From contig NZ_VCRN01000015.1 in assembly GCF_009849585.1 (NCBI RefSeq), positions 1 to 64,000 on the forward strand: a DNA stretch of 64,000 bases, read 5' to 3'. The translations under genes were made by a program, and so were the position numbers. This DNA comes from Bacillus sp. ZZV12-4809 (lineage in GTDB: Bacteria; Bacillota; Bacilli; Bacillales; Cytobacillaceae). Below are positions 54,368 to 62,284 of the stretch, piece after piece. Every line of letters begins with the position of its first letter. Position 1 is the stretch's first letter. Under the pieces are notes generated by a model. The model saw only the letters and a list, made by a program, of their open reading frames with translations. It ran no database searches and was not told the DNA's origin.

Positions 54368-54371
54368 TGAT

Positions 54372-55346
54372 ATGAAGGTTTTAGAAGCAATCAGTACTAT
54401 TGCCGGTAAATATTTTGCCGTGTGGGTTATCTTAACATCGGTTATTGCTTTTATGTTTCCAGATCCGTTTTTAGGGCTGGGAGGCTATATCACCATCCTT
54501 CTCGGTGTTGTCATGTTTGGAATGGGACTCACATTAAAGGCAGTCGATTTTAAAATTATTTTTACGAAACCTCTGCCGGTGGTAATTGGAGTATGTGCCC
54601 AATTCATCATCATGCCGCTGGTCGCTTTCGTCATTGCAAAACTTTTGAACTTGCCGGCAGAATTGGCAGCAGGCCTGGTATTGCTCGGATGTGTACCAGG
54701 GGGAACTGCCTCTAACGTTATGGTGTATCTGGCTAAGGGCAATGTTCCCTTGTCCATAGCCATGACTTCCGTATCAACTTTACTCGCGCCAATCATGACA
54801 CCGCTGCTTCTCCTCCTGCTTGCGGGCCAGTGGATGCCGGTTGATGCAGTGGCCATGTTTATGTCTATTGTCCAGGTCATTATTGTACCAATTGTTTTGG
54901 GATTGGCAATTAAGAAATTCTTCCCCGTGGCAGTGGAAAAAAGCTTAACTGTTTTACCGTTAATTTCAGTGGCAGCTATTATTACCATCGTGGCTGCAGT
55001 CGTCTCAGGTAATTCGGCAACTATTGCTGCATCAGGACTTCTGATTTTTACAGCTGTCATGCTGCACAATGGTTTTGGACTCATGATTGGCTACTTGGCA
55101 GGAAAAGCGCTTGGACAGGGTGAAGTAAACCGGAGAGCGATTGCCATTGAAGTTGGCATGCAGAACTCAGGGCTTGGTGTTGCACTTGCGACTGCACACT
55201 TTGGTCCCCTGGCGGCGCTTCCAAGCGTACTGGCAGCTGCCTGGCACAACATTTCAGGACCGATTCTTGCGACTTATTGGTCTAAAAAACCTGTTGGTGA
55301 AAGTGAAGTTGAAACGCCAGTTAAGCCAGCTGAAGTGAAACTGTAG
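54372..55346 (+). CDS. Bile acid:sodium symporter (BASS) family transporter
   Basis: A 324-residue polytopic protein with about nine to ten transmembrane helices in two inverted halves. GGTASNVMVYLAKGN and EVGMQNSGLGVALA are the crossover motifs of the BASS family (YocS/PanS-like). BASS members in bacteria move 2-oxo and hydroxy acids with sodium. Translational proximity to the flavin oxidase suggests it imports that enzyme's 2-hydroxyacid substrate (inference). Confidence 0.88.
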   Translation: MKVLEAISTIAGKYFAVWVILTSVIAFMFPDPFLGLGGYITILLGVVMFGMGLTLKAVDFKIIFTKPLPVVIGVCAQFIIMPLVAFVIAKLLNLPAELAAGLVLLGCVPGGTASNVMVYLAKGNVPLSIAMTSVSTLLAPIMTPLLLLLLAGQWMPVDAVAMFMSIVQVIIVPIVLGLAIKKFFPVAVEKSLTVLPLISVAAIITIVAAVVSGNSATIAASGLLIFTAVMLHNGFGLMIGYLAGKALGQGEVNRRAIAIEVGMQNSGLGVALATAHFGPLAALPSVLAAAWHNISGPILATYWSKKPVGESEVETPVKPAEVKL

Positions 55347-55434
55347 ATATGAATTTAGGTGTCCGCTCTTTTAGATTGAGAGGGCGGGCATTATTTTGTG
55401 CCTATCGAAAATTGGCTAAAAATTTTACTAGCTA

Positions 55435-55463
55435 TTGACAACGTTTACATATAATACTAGAAT
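55435..55463 (+). promoter_or_regulatory. glpT promoter with cre site
   Basis: TTGACA at 55435-55440 and TAGAAT at 55458-55463, spacer 17. TGACAACGTTTACA at 55436-55449 matches the CcpA cre consensus with one mismatch and overlaps the -35, predicting catabolite repression. Confidence 0.7.
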
Positions 55464-55483
55464 TGTGACATGACAAGTTAACT

Positions 55484-55563
55484 ATGGTGGAGAAACGGAG
55501 AACCCATGCTTTTTTACACTTCCATTCCCGGAAGTGTTATTAAAGTGTGGGTTTTGTTTTTTT
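55484..55563 (+). promoter_or_regulatory. GlpP antitermination leader of glpT
   Basis: An ATGG/CCAT hairpin (55484-55507) with purine-rich loop GGAGAAACGGAGA is followed by a terminator. AACCCA pairs with TGGGTT, and the inner arms ACACTTCC/GGAAGTGT are followed by T8. B. subtilis glpTQ is a known GlpP target, which supports the reading of the three sister elements at 38179, 42136 and 46847. Confidence 0.85.
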
Positions 55564-55607
55564 TAGCAGTTAATAATGTTGTCGAATAGATCTATGGGGG
55601 GAAATAA

Positions 55608-56975
55608 ATGTTCAAAATGTTTAAGCCTGCTCCTCCAATTGAGAGATTGCCTGAAGAACAAATTGATTCTGAGTATAAGAAACTTAGATTTCAAGTCTTT
55701 CTGGGAATTTTCATTGGTTATGCAGCGTATTACTTGATTCGGAAGAACTTCTCGCTGGCTATGCCGTACTTTATTGAAGAAGGATTCTCCAAAACTGAAC
55801 TTGGTTTTGCACTATCAGCTATTTCGATTTCCTATGGCATCAGTAAATTCGTCATGGGGACCTTTTCAGATCGGAGTAATCCAAGAGTGTTCTTGCCTGC
55901 AGGGTTAATTCTTTCTGCAATTATTTCTTTATTAATGGGGTTTGTACCTTTCTTTACTTCGTCTGTTTCCATCATGTTTATTATGCTTTTCTTAAATGGA
56001 TGGTTCCAGGGAATGGGCTGGCCGCCATCTGGCCGTGTTCTGGTACACTGGTTCAGCATCAATGAAAGAGGAAACAAAACAGCCATTTGGAATGTAGCTC
56101 ATAACGTCGGCGGCGGTCTAATGGCACCTCTGGCTGTGGCGGGTGCAGCATTGTTCGCTGGCATAGCCGGTACCTCTTCTTCAGGCTATGAAGGTGTATT
56201 CATTTTACCGGCACTCGTAGCTATTGTTATTGCATTCATGGCCTACTTCCTCATTCGTGATACTCCCCAATCGGCTGGGCTGCCATCCATTGAAGAATAT
56301 CGCAATGATTATCCAAGCAGAAGCAAGAAAACCTTTGAGACTGAATTAACAACAAAAGAAATTCTTTTCAGGTATGTATTAAATAATAAATGGGTTTGGG
56401 CAATTGCTATTGCTAATATTTTCGTTTATTTCGTCCGTTATGGTGTACTGGACTGGGCACCAACATATTTGAGCGAGGAGAAAGGCTTCGATATGAGCAA
56501 ATCCAGTGTAGCCTATTTTTTATATGAGTGGGCAGGTATACCAGGAACACTATTATGCGGATGGATCTCAGATAAGTTTTTCAAAGGGCGCCGAGGTCCT
56601 GCAGGATTTGTATTTATGCTGGGAGTATTAATCGCAGTCCTTGTTTACTGGTTTAACCCTGCAGGAAATCCAACGATAGACATGATTTGTCTGATTGCGA
56701 TCGGTTTCCTTATTTATGGACCGGTAATGTTAATTGGCCTTCAGGCACTTGATTTTGTTCCTAAAAAGGCTGCCGGAACTGCCGCAGGATTAACTGGATT
56801 GTTTGGTTACCTCGGAGGTACTGTAACTGCTAATGCGTTAATGGGTGTCATCGTAGATGCATCCGGATGGGATGCAGGATTTATGCTGTTAACCGCATCT
56901 TGTGTACTTGCAGCCCTCATTTTTGCAGTAACATGGAATGTAAGGGGACAAGAAGTAGTTAAAAATCAGCATTAA
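55608..56975 (+). CDS. glpT: Glycerol-3-phosphate:phosphate antiporter GlpT
   Basis: A 455-residue major-facilitator protein of the organophosphate:phosphate antiporter family. [18 protein letters not shown] in helix 1 carries the substrate-binding arginine, and [20 protein letters not shown] and [10 protein letters not shown] are OPA signatures; about 12 helices are visible. It imports glycerol 3-phosphate in exchange for phosphate. ATG behind GGGGGGA. Terminator AAAACTGC/GCAGTTTT at 56983-57015. Confidence 0.95.
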   Translation: MFKMFKPAPPIERLPEEQIDSEYKKLRFQVFLGIFIGYAAYYLIRKNFSLAMPYFIEEGFSKTELGFALSAISISYGISKFVMGTFSDRSNPRVFLPAGLILSAIISLLMGFVPFFTSSVSIMFIMLFLNGWFQGMGWPPSGRVLVHWFSINERGNKTAIWNVAHNVGGGLMAPLAVAGAALFAGIAGTSSSGYEGVFILPALVAIVIAFMAYFLIRDTPQSAGLPSIEEYRNDYPSRSKKTFETELTTKEILFRYVLNNKWVWAIAIANIFVYFVRYGVLDWAPTYLSEEKGFDMSKSSVAYFLYEWAGIPGTLLCGWISDKFFKGRRGPAGFVFMLGVLIAVLVYWFNPAGNPTIDMICLIAIGFLIYGPVMLIGLQALDFVPKKAAGTAAGLTGLFGYLGGTVTANALMGVIVDASGWDAGFMLLTASCVLAALIFAVTWNVRGQEVVKNQH

Positions 56976-56982
56976 GACTTAG

Positions 56983-57015
56983 AAAACTGCTCAAATTATT
57001 GGGCAGTTTTTTTTT
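56983..57015 (+). terminator. Terminator of glpT
   Basis: AAAACTGC pairs with GCAGTTTT around 12 bases; T tract follows. Confidence 0.85.
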
Positions 57016-57034
57016 CATACTAATGAGAAACGTA

Positions 57035-57090
57035 TTGACTAACAGAAAAAAATGGAATATATTTTAATTAACAATTAACAAAATGTTAAT
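57035..57090 (+). promoter_or_regulatory. Promoter and NrtR-type operator of the NAD salvage operon
   Basis: TTGACT at 57035-57040 and TATATT at 57058-57063, spacer 17. The palindrome ATTAACA-AAA-TGTTAAT at 57074-57090 covers the start region, so autoregulation by the first gene product is expected. Confidence 0.75.
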
Positions 57091-57109
57091 TAATAAGAGG
57101 TGAACCAAT

Positions 57110-57874
57110 TTGAAGAATAAGTTTATTACCCCGGACGGTTATACAAGTGATATTGCGGTTTTTACCATCACTTCTGAACAAGTTGGAGAGTATAAACCTC
57201 CAAAAAAAGAGCTGAAAATCATGCTGATTAAAAGAAGTGAACTGGACCATGAAGGAAATCCAAATATGGAAGCAGGGAAGTGGGCTCTTCCAGGTGGATT
57301 TGTCCGGCCAGGAGAGACAGCTTTTCAGGCAGCAGAGCGAAGATTAACGGAGGAAACCGGAGTGGAAGGGTTGAAAATAAAGCATTTTGGTGTTTATGAT
57401 TCTCCCGGCCGGGATCAGCGGGGATGGATTATCTCTAATGCGCACTATGTTATCACTAATGAAGCGGTTTTAGGCAGCCGGACAAAGACTTATGATGCAT
57501 CTGAGATTGAGTTATTTTCACTTGAAGAAGCAGTTGAACTTGATTTTGCTTTTGATCATCAGACCATTATCGATGATGCAGTCTGGTTTATTAAAAAAGA
57601 CATGGCGCTGACAACACTGGCTAAGCATTTTCTTCCAAAAGAATTTGTGCTTTCTGAACTCCAGGGCGTCTTATTGACGGTATTGGATGATCCATCGACC
57701 TCGACTGATGCTGCCTTTTTTAGAAAAGCACCGACACTGCCATTTATTGAAGCTGTAATGGAAAACGGAAGGCCAAAGAAATCAAACCGCTATTCAAAAA
57801 CGCCGGCCCAGCTTTATCGATTCAATGACTTTCAGCCGATTGTGTCAGTATATCGAAACAAGCTGCAAGGGTGA
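57110..57874 (+). CDS. nrtR: NrtR-type Nudix regulator of NAD metabolism
   Basis: A 254-residue protein: N-terminal Nudix domain and C-terminal winged helix (about residues 165-254, LSELQGVLLTVLDD...KKSNRYSKTPAQLYRFN). The Nudix box GGFVRPGETAFQAAERRLTEETG lacks the first glutamate of REUXEE (RRLTEE), as in NrtR proteins that sense ADP-ribose rather than hydrolyse it well. First gene of nrtR-pnuC-nadR. TTG behind AGAGGTGA. Confidence 0.87.
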   Translation: MKNKFITPDGYTSDIAVFTITSEQVGEYKPPKKELKIMLIKRSELDHEGNPNMEAGKWALPGGFVRPGETAFQAAERRLTEETGVEGLKIKHFGVYDSPGRDQRGWIISNAHYVITNEAVLGSRTKTYDASEIELFSLEEAVELDFAFDHQTIIDDAVWFIKKDMALTTLAKHFLPKEFVLSELQGVLLTVLDDPSTSTDAAFFRKAPTLPFIEAVMENGRPKKSNRYSKTPAQLYRFNDFQPIVSVYRNKLQG

Positions 57875-57904
57875 AAATGCAAAATATTTAAGGGAGAGAT
57901 TCAC

Positions 57905-58600
57905 ATGGGGATTTTTAAAAACTGGACCCGATTTGAAATTATATGGCTGATCACGTTTACACTGGTTAACATTTATCTATTCTTTGCCTGGTCTGATTCA
58001 CTTATTGGCCTGGTTTCATCTATAAGCGGCATGTTATGTGTGGTGCTGGTGGCGAAAGGGAAGATTGCAAACTATTACTTTGGCATCGTTCAGACCTTAA
58101 CATATGCTTATATTGCTTATGGTTATGGCCTTTATGGTGAAGCCATGCTTAATGCCCTGTTTTATTTTCCGGTACAATTTATTGGGATTTATCTTTGGAG
58201 GCAGCATAAAACAAATCGTGGTGTTAAAGGGGAAGATGTACACGTTAAAAGCCTGACTAAAACAGGCTGGTTCTATACATTAGTATCCATTGTCATTCTT
58301 ACAATTGGGTATGGGTTTTTCCTTAAATATTTAGAGGGGAATTTTGTCTGGACGGATTCAGCTACTAACGTTCTTTCTATAACTGCGCAGATTTTAATGC
58401 TTAAGAGATTTGCGGAGCAATGGCTCCTCTGGATTTCCGTTAATGTATTATCCATTGTCCTGTGGGCGAGTGCCCTTATCTCACAGGGTGGCAATGACTT
58501 TTCCATGTTAGTCATGTGGACTGCTTTCCTAATCAACAGCATTTATGGTTATATCAACTGGCGGAAATTATATATGAAACAGAATAAGGAGGCTGTCTAA
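57905..58600 (+). CDS. pnuC: Nicotinamide riboside/mononucleotide transporter PnuC
   Basis: A 231-residue membrane protein with about seven helices. WSDSLIGLVSSISGMLCVVLVAKGKIANYYFG and the ALFYFPVQFIGIYLWRQH segment are PnuC signatures, and W-rich FAEQWLLWISVN follows. PnuC takes up nicotinamide riboside, trapped by the kinase encoded immediately after it (adjacent codons, no gap). Confidence 0.92.
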   Translation: MGIFKNWTRFEIIWLITFTLVNIYLFFAWSDSLIGLVSSISGMLCVVLVAKGKIANYYFGIVQTLTYAYIAYGYGLYGEAMLNALFYFPVQFIGIYLWRQHKTNRGVKGEDVHVKSLTKTGWFYTLVSIVILTIGYGFFLKYLEGNFVWTDSATNVLSITAQILMLKRFAEQWLLWISVNVLSIVLWASALISQGGNDFSMLVMWTAFLINSIYGYINWRKLYMKQNKEAV

Positions 58601-59623
58601 ATGACAGTTGGATTTATTGGGGGGAAGTTTCTCCCGCTTCATCTTGGCCATGTGTATGCCATCGTTCAAGCTTCCTCCATCGTTGATGAACTGTATGTTG
58701 TTCTGTCTCATAGCGAATTACGTGACAGACAATTATGCCAGCATTCTAAAATGCCTTATATCCCGCCTCAAATCCGCTTGCGCTGGCTTAGTCAATTGAC
58801 TAAAGATATGCCGCATGTGAAGGTCATATCCATTAAAGACAATCAGGGGGATGAGGATTACAACTGGGCAGAAGGGGCATTGGAGATTAAAAAGACAATT
58901 GGAAAGCGAATTGATTATGTATTTAGTTCAGAGTATGAATATAACGAGATCTTTACTAAACTTTATCCTGAAGCGAAACACGAATTAATTGATCCAAGCC
59001 GGAGACAGGTGAATATATCGGCAACAGCGATCCGCAATGAAGGCGTCTTTCATCATTGGGAGTACATTCCGGACTTTGTTAAACCATATTTCGTTAAGAA
59101 GGTTGTAGTAGTGGGAACCGAGAGCTGCGGGAAATCTACCCTGACGAAAAACCTTGCTAAAATCTACAACACTTCTTTTGTGGAGGAATATGGCAGAACG
59201 GTTTGCGAAGAATTAGGCGGCTGCGATGGAATTATGGTGAAGGAGGATTACCACAAAATTGCTTATGGCCATAAGCTTAGTGAAATTAAGGCGTTTGAAA
59301 AAGCGAACAGGGTTGTTTTTATTGATACAGAGGCAATCGTGACTCAGTTTTACTCCAGCCTATACAGCAATGAGCATCAAACAGTGCTGGATGAAATAGC
59401 GAACCTGCAGGATTATGACCTATGGCTATATCTTGAACCTGATGTGAAATGGGTGGATGATGGACTTCGTGTTCATGGAGAGAATGAAGTAAGGCTCCAA
59501 AACAACGATGCTCTAAAAACACTGCTGAACAACCATAAGATTAATTACAAAACCCTCAAAGGAGATTATAAGGAGCGGCTTCAGGGTGCAATAGGGCATA
59601 TAGAAGAGCTGCTAAAACTTTGA
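58601..59623 (+). CDS. nadR: NadR-like NMN adenylyltransferase/nicotinamide riboside kinase
   Basis: A 340-residue bifunctional enzyme without the N-terminal repressor domain of E. coli NadR. The adenylyltransferase half starts GFIGGKFLPLHLGHVYAI and has an SATAIRNEG motif in place of ISxTxxR. The kinase half begins VVVGTESCGKSTLTKNLA (Walker A, about residue 172) and has VEEYGRTVCEE and FIDTEAIVTQ. It makes NAD from nicotinamide riboside. ATG is directly abutting the pnuC stop; AAGGAGG lies 12 bases upstream inside pnuC. Confidence 0.92.
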   Translation: MTVGFIGGKFLPLHLGHVYAIVQASSIVDELYVVLSHSELRDRQLCQHSKMPYIPPQIRLRWLSQLTKDMPHVKVISIKDNQGDEDYNWAEGALEIKKTIGKRIDYVFSSEYEYNEIFTKLYPEAKHELIDPSRRQVNISATAIRNEGVFHHWEYIPDFVKPYFVKKVVVVGTESCGKSTLTKNLAKIYNTSFVEEYGRTVCEELGGCDGIMVKEDYHKIAYGHKLSEIKAFEKANRVVFIDTEAIVTQFYSSLYSNEHQTVLDEIANLQDYDLWLYLEPDVKWVDDGLRVHGENEVRLQNNDALKTLLNNHKINYKTLKGDYKERLQGAIGHIEELLKL

Positions 59624-59631
59624 ATAAGTGA

Positions 59632-59660
59632 TTGACAAAAACAATAATATTATTTATCCT
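59632..59660 (+). promoter_or_regulatory. Promoter of the adenine riboswitch-add transcript
   Basis: TTGACA at 59632-59637 and TATCCT at 59655-59660, spacer 17. Confidence 0.7.
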
Positions 59661-59685
59661 TTTAAAAAACCAAATGAAATGCTTT

Positions 59686-59799
59686 CATTCGTATAACTCC
59701 AATAATATGGTTTGGAGGTCTCTACCAGGAACCTATAATTCCTGATTACGAAGAAGATACATGTGCTGTATTTTCTTCGTAATCAGGAATTTTTTTTTT
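59686..59799 (+). promoter_or_regulatory. Adenine riboswitch with terminator
   Basis: The purine aptamer spans 59686-59754. P1 is TTCGTA/TACGAA, with the hallmark TATAA, the P2 loop segment, the junction TCTACCAGGAACC, and the closing TTCCTGATTACGAA. The specificity base after CCTGA is T (59746, U74 equivalent), which reads adenine rather than guanine. The 3' half of the aptamer also forms the left arm of a very long terminator (ATTCCTGATTACGAAGAA against its complement at 59772-59790, then ten T). Adenine binding should therefore prevent termination and switch the gene on. Confidence 0.9.
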
Positions 59800-59823
59800 G
59801 TAAAAAATCTAGGAGGTCAAGCT

Positions 59824-60825
59824 ATGAATTTTACTAATATGCCTAAAATTGAACTTCACTGCCATTTGGACGGAAGTGTAAGACCTGAAACCATCATAGA
59901 TATCGCGGAAAGAGATGGCATCAGCCTGCCTTCTTTTGATAAAGAAAAAATCAAAGGAGAACTAATTGCCCCGTTGGATTGCGAATCTTTGGATGAATAT
60001 CTAAAAAGATTCTCCATTCCTAACTTGGTCATGCAGTCAAAGGAAAATTTAAAAAGAATTTCCTTTGAGCTTTTTGAAGATGCAGCAAATGAAAATGTGA
60101 AGTACATGGAGGTGCGCTTTGCCCCTTTACTTCATACGCGGAAGGGATTATCCGTAGAAAAAATCATCCAAAGTGTGATTGAAGGGATAAGAGAAGCTGA
60201 AGAAGTATTTGATATTAAAGGAAATATTATTTTATCATGCATGAGAACGATGAGTGCAGAAAGTGCATTTGAGGTCGTTGAAAAGGGAAGGGGATTCCTG
60301 GGAAAAGGGGTTGTCGCAATCGATTTGTGTGCTTCCGAGGAGGAAGGCTTCTGCGGGAAATTCATTGAACCGATCGCGCTGGCCAGAGAATATGGATACA
60401 AAGTCACCATTCATGCCGGTGAAACGGGAATCGGTAAAAATGTGCTGGAGGCCGTTGAATGGCTGGGAGCTGAACGAATCGGACACGGTGTATTTATTAA
60501 AGACTGTGAAGAGGCTTACAAGCTTGTAAAGGAAAAACAAGTTGTGCTTGAAATGTGCCCAACCAGCAATGTTCAAACGAAAGCGGTAAACCAATTTAGC
60601 GAACACCCAATTTCTGACTTCCATCGGGATGGAATAAAAGTAACAGTTAATACGGATAACAGAACAGTATCGGATACAACGATGGCAAAGGAGTGTGCAA
60701 TAGTTTCAAAGACATTCGCTATGAGTGATCAGGATTATAAGCACATATACACAAATAGCGTGGAAGCTTCGTTTGCGGATGAAGAGACAAAGCAAAAGCT
60801 GATTGGATATGTAATGGATATCTAA
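59824..60825 (+). CDS. add: Adenosine deaminase
   Basis: A 333-residue amidohydrolase converting adenosine to inosine. Metal ligands are in ELHCHLDGS at the N-terminus, catalytic TIHAGETG at about residue 195-202, IGHGVFI, CPTSN, and the late metal-site motif NTDNRTVS. ATG 59824 follows AGGAGG by 7 bases; the frame upstream overlaps the riboswitch terminator and is not coding. Riboswitch control by adenine suggests purine salvage; an adenine deaminase activity should be kept in mind. Confidence 0.93.
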   Translation: MNFTNMPKIELHCHLDGSVRPETIIDIAERDGISLPSFDKEKIKGELIAPLDCESLDEYLKRFSIPNLVMQSKENLKRISFELFEDAANENVKYMEVRFAPLLHTRKGLSVEKIIQSVIEGIREAEEVFDIKGNIILSCMRTMSAESAFEVVEKGRGFLGKGVVAIDLCASEEEGFCGKFIEPIALAREYGYKVTIHAGETGIGKNVLEAVEWLGAERIGHGVFIKDCEEAYKLVKEKQVVLEMCPTSNVQTKAVNQFSEHPISDFHRDGIKVTVNTDNRTVSDTTMAKECAIVSKTFAMSDQDYKHIYTNSVEASFADEETKQKLIGYVMDI

Positions 60826-60830
60826 TAAAG

Positions 60831-60879
60831 AAGGTGTCTGCCCTTAGCAAAAATTATTACGTTTGGGGGCAGACACCTT
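60831..60879 (+). terminator. GGTGTCTG-type hairpin after add
   Basis: Perfect 13-bp arms AAGGTGTCTGCCC and GGGCAGACACCTT around 23 bases. Same arm core as the hairpin at 38011. Confidence 0.7.
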
Positions 60880-60897
60880 AGTAAAGGATAGAAGAAG

Positions 60898-61401
60898 TTA
60901 TTTTTCAGATGCAAATAACTTTAGATCTTCACCATCCAAAATAATGGTTCCTTCATAGTTCATGCCGATCTTTTCAAGCAGTGCTGAGGAAGAATGATTG
61001 TCTAAGGTTGTGATAGCCAATATCCGTTCCAGATCATGCTGGTTATGGCCATATTTTAATACAGCAGAAGCTGACTCAAACCCGTAGCCTTGCGTTTGAT
61101 ATCTGGATAAAAAAGCAAATCCAATATCTACATTGTCCAGAGTATCCCGTTTTATCAATCCGCACATTCCAATGGGAGTGTTTCCTTCCTTCCGTTCAAC
61201 CATAAAGAGTCCAAAGCCCGCCTGAGAGTACATTTTCATGGGTCCGGTCACAATATAATTCTTTGCATCTTCAAGGGTACGTACACCTTTATCGCCAATA
61301 TAACGAATCCATGAAGGTTCGTTTAAAAGTTCGAGAATGAATGCTGCATCATCCGGTGTTAACCAGCGAAGAATCAATCGATCAGTTTCAAGTACTTTCA
61401 A
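60898..61401 (-). CDS. RimJ/RimL-type GNAT acetyltransferase
   Basis: A 167-residue N-acetyltransferase. It begins LETDRLILRWLTPDDAAFI, continues GLIKRDTLDNVDIGFAFL, and has the acetyl-CoA loop RYQTQGYGFESASAVLKYG and NHSSSALLEKIGM, all of the RimJ/RimL family (Acetyltransf_3). Substrate unknown. TTG start; GAGG lies 10 bases upstream. Confidence 0.88.
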   Translation of the reverse strand: MKVLETDRLILRWLTPDDAAFILELLNEPSWIRYIGDKGVRTLEDAKNYIVTGPMKMYSQAGFGLFMVERKEGNTPIGMCGLIKRDTLDNVDIGFAFLSRYQTQGYGFESASAVLKYGHNQHDLERILAITTLDNHSSSALLEKIGMNYEGTIILDGEDLKLFASEK

Positions 61402-61562
61402 CTATTTTAAACCTCGATCCTCTTAGGCTGTAACCATAAGTTTAAAATCATACTTTTTCAAATGCTATAACAAATATATAAGTTAAGTTATTATATGGGC
61501 AAATTTTTAATTCCATTTTTTGGATTGGTAATTCTCCCATTGATTCACTAATGAGTTATCCC

Positions 61563-61626
61563 TGTAAACCTGTTAGCCTTGTAAGTGGCCTGTTTTTGCC
61601 TAAAAACTACAAACAGGAGGTTTACA
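61563..61626 (+). promoter_or_regulatory. Leader hairpin sequestering the sleB-like ribosome-binding site
   Basis: TGTAAACCT (61563-61571) is a perfect complement of AGGTTTACA (61618-61626), which includes part of the Shine-Dalgarno CAGGAGG. Inside, CCTGTTT (61589-61595) pairs with AAACAGG (61611-61617), which abuts the first arm. Together they would bury the ribosome-binding site three bases before ATG. Confidence 0.7.
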
Positions 61627-61628
61627 AA

Positions 61629-62159
61629 ATGAAAAATTTAGTAACATTTGTTGCTGCCATTTCCCTCATTATGGGTTCATATAGCATGTTTCCTGCAGAT
61701 CATTTCGATGCTGAGACAGTGGATCAGAAAGCTCCAGAGACAATGACATATAAAAAAGTTGAAGTTGACGCGAAGGAGTCATCATCAACGGATCATCGAT
61801 TCATTAAAGAGGAAGAAAAGAAGCTGCTTGCACGTCTTGTACAAGCTGAAGCAGAAGGGGAGCCGTTTGAAGGAAAAGTTGCTGTTGCTGACGTGGTTCT
61901 GAACCGTGTCGAGCATGAACAATTCCCGGATTCGGTCAAGGAAGTTATTTATCAGAAGAATGCTTTTGAACCAGTTCAAAATGGTTCCATCAATGAACCT
62001 GCAAGCAATGAAGCAGTTCAGGCCGTTGAGAAAGCACTCATTGATAAGGAGCAAAACGATGAGCTTCTTTATTTTTATAACCCTGACACGGCTACAAGCC
62101 AGTGGATTTTTTCTCGAGAAGTAGTAAAAAAAATAGGCAACCATGCATTTGCTATATAA
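61629..62159 (+). CDS. SleB/CwlJ-family cell wall hydrolase
   Basis: A 176-residue protein: signal peptide (KNLVTFVAAISLIMGSYSMFPA), a polar linker, then a hydrolase_2 domain. This starts EEKKLLARLVQAEAEGEPFEGKVAVADVVLNRVEHEQFPDSV, in which the catalytic glutamate is the first E of AEAEGEP. It ends LYFYNPDTATSQWIFSREVVKKIGNHAF. This family lyses spore cortex or vegetative wall. ATG at 61629 behind AGGAGG; the longer frame from 61551 is not supported. Terminator follows at 62157-62196. Confidence 0.9.
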   Translation: MKNLVTFVAAISLIMGSYSMFPADHFDAETVDQKAPETMTYKKVEVDAKESSSTDHRFIKEEEKKLLARLVQAEAEGEPFEGKVAVADVVLNRVEHEQFPDSVKEVIYQKNAFEPVQNGSINEPASNEAVQAVEKALIDKEQNDELLYFYNPDTATSQWIFSREVVKKIGNHAFAI

Positions 62160-62196
62160 AGGCGCGTTCAGCATAAAAAGCTGCGCGCTTTTTTTG
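62157..62196 (+). terminator. Terminator of the sleB-like gene
   Basis: GCGCG..CAGC pairs with GCTG..CGCGC around ATAAAAA, followed by seven T. Confidence 0.85.
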
Positions 62197-62284
62197 TTGC
62201 AGAAAAATGAAATTGGAGAAAGAATAAAAAAGAAAGATGGCCAAAATTATTAAAGGAATAATTCCAATTAGGGAGAGGGTTGAA

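Noticed and set aside
59761..59823. N-terminal extension of adenosine deaminase
   Set aside because: It would translate the riboswitch terminator; AGGAGG directly precedes the ATG at 59824.
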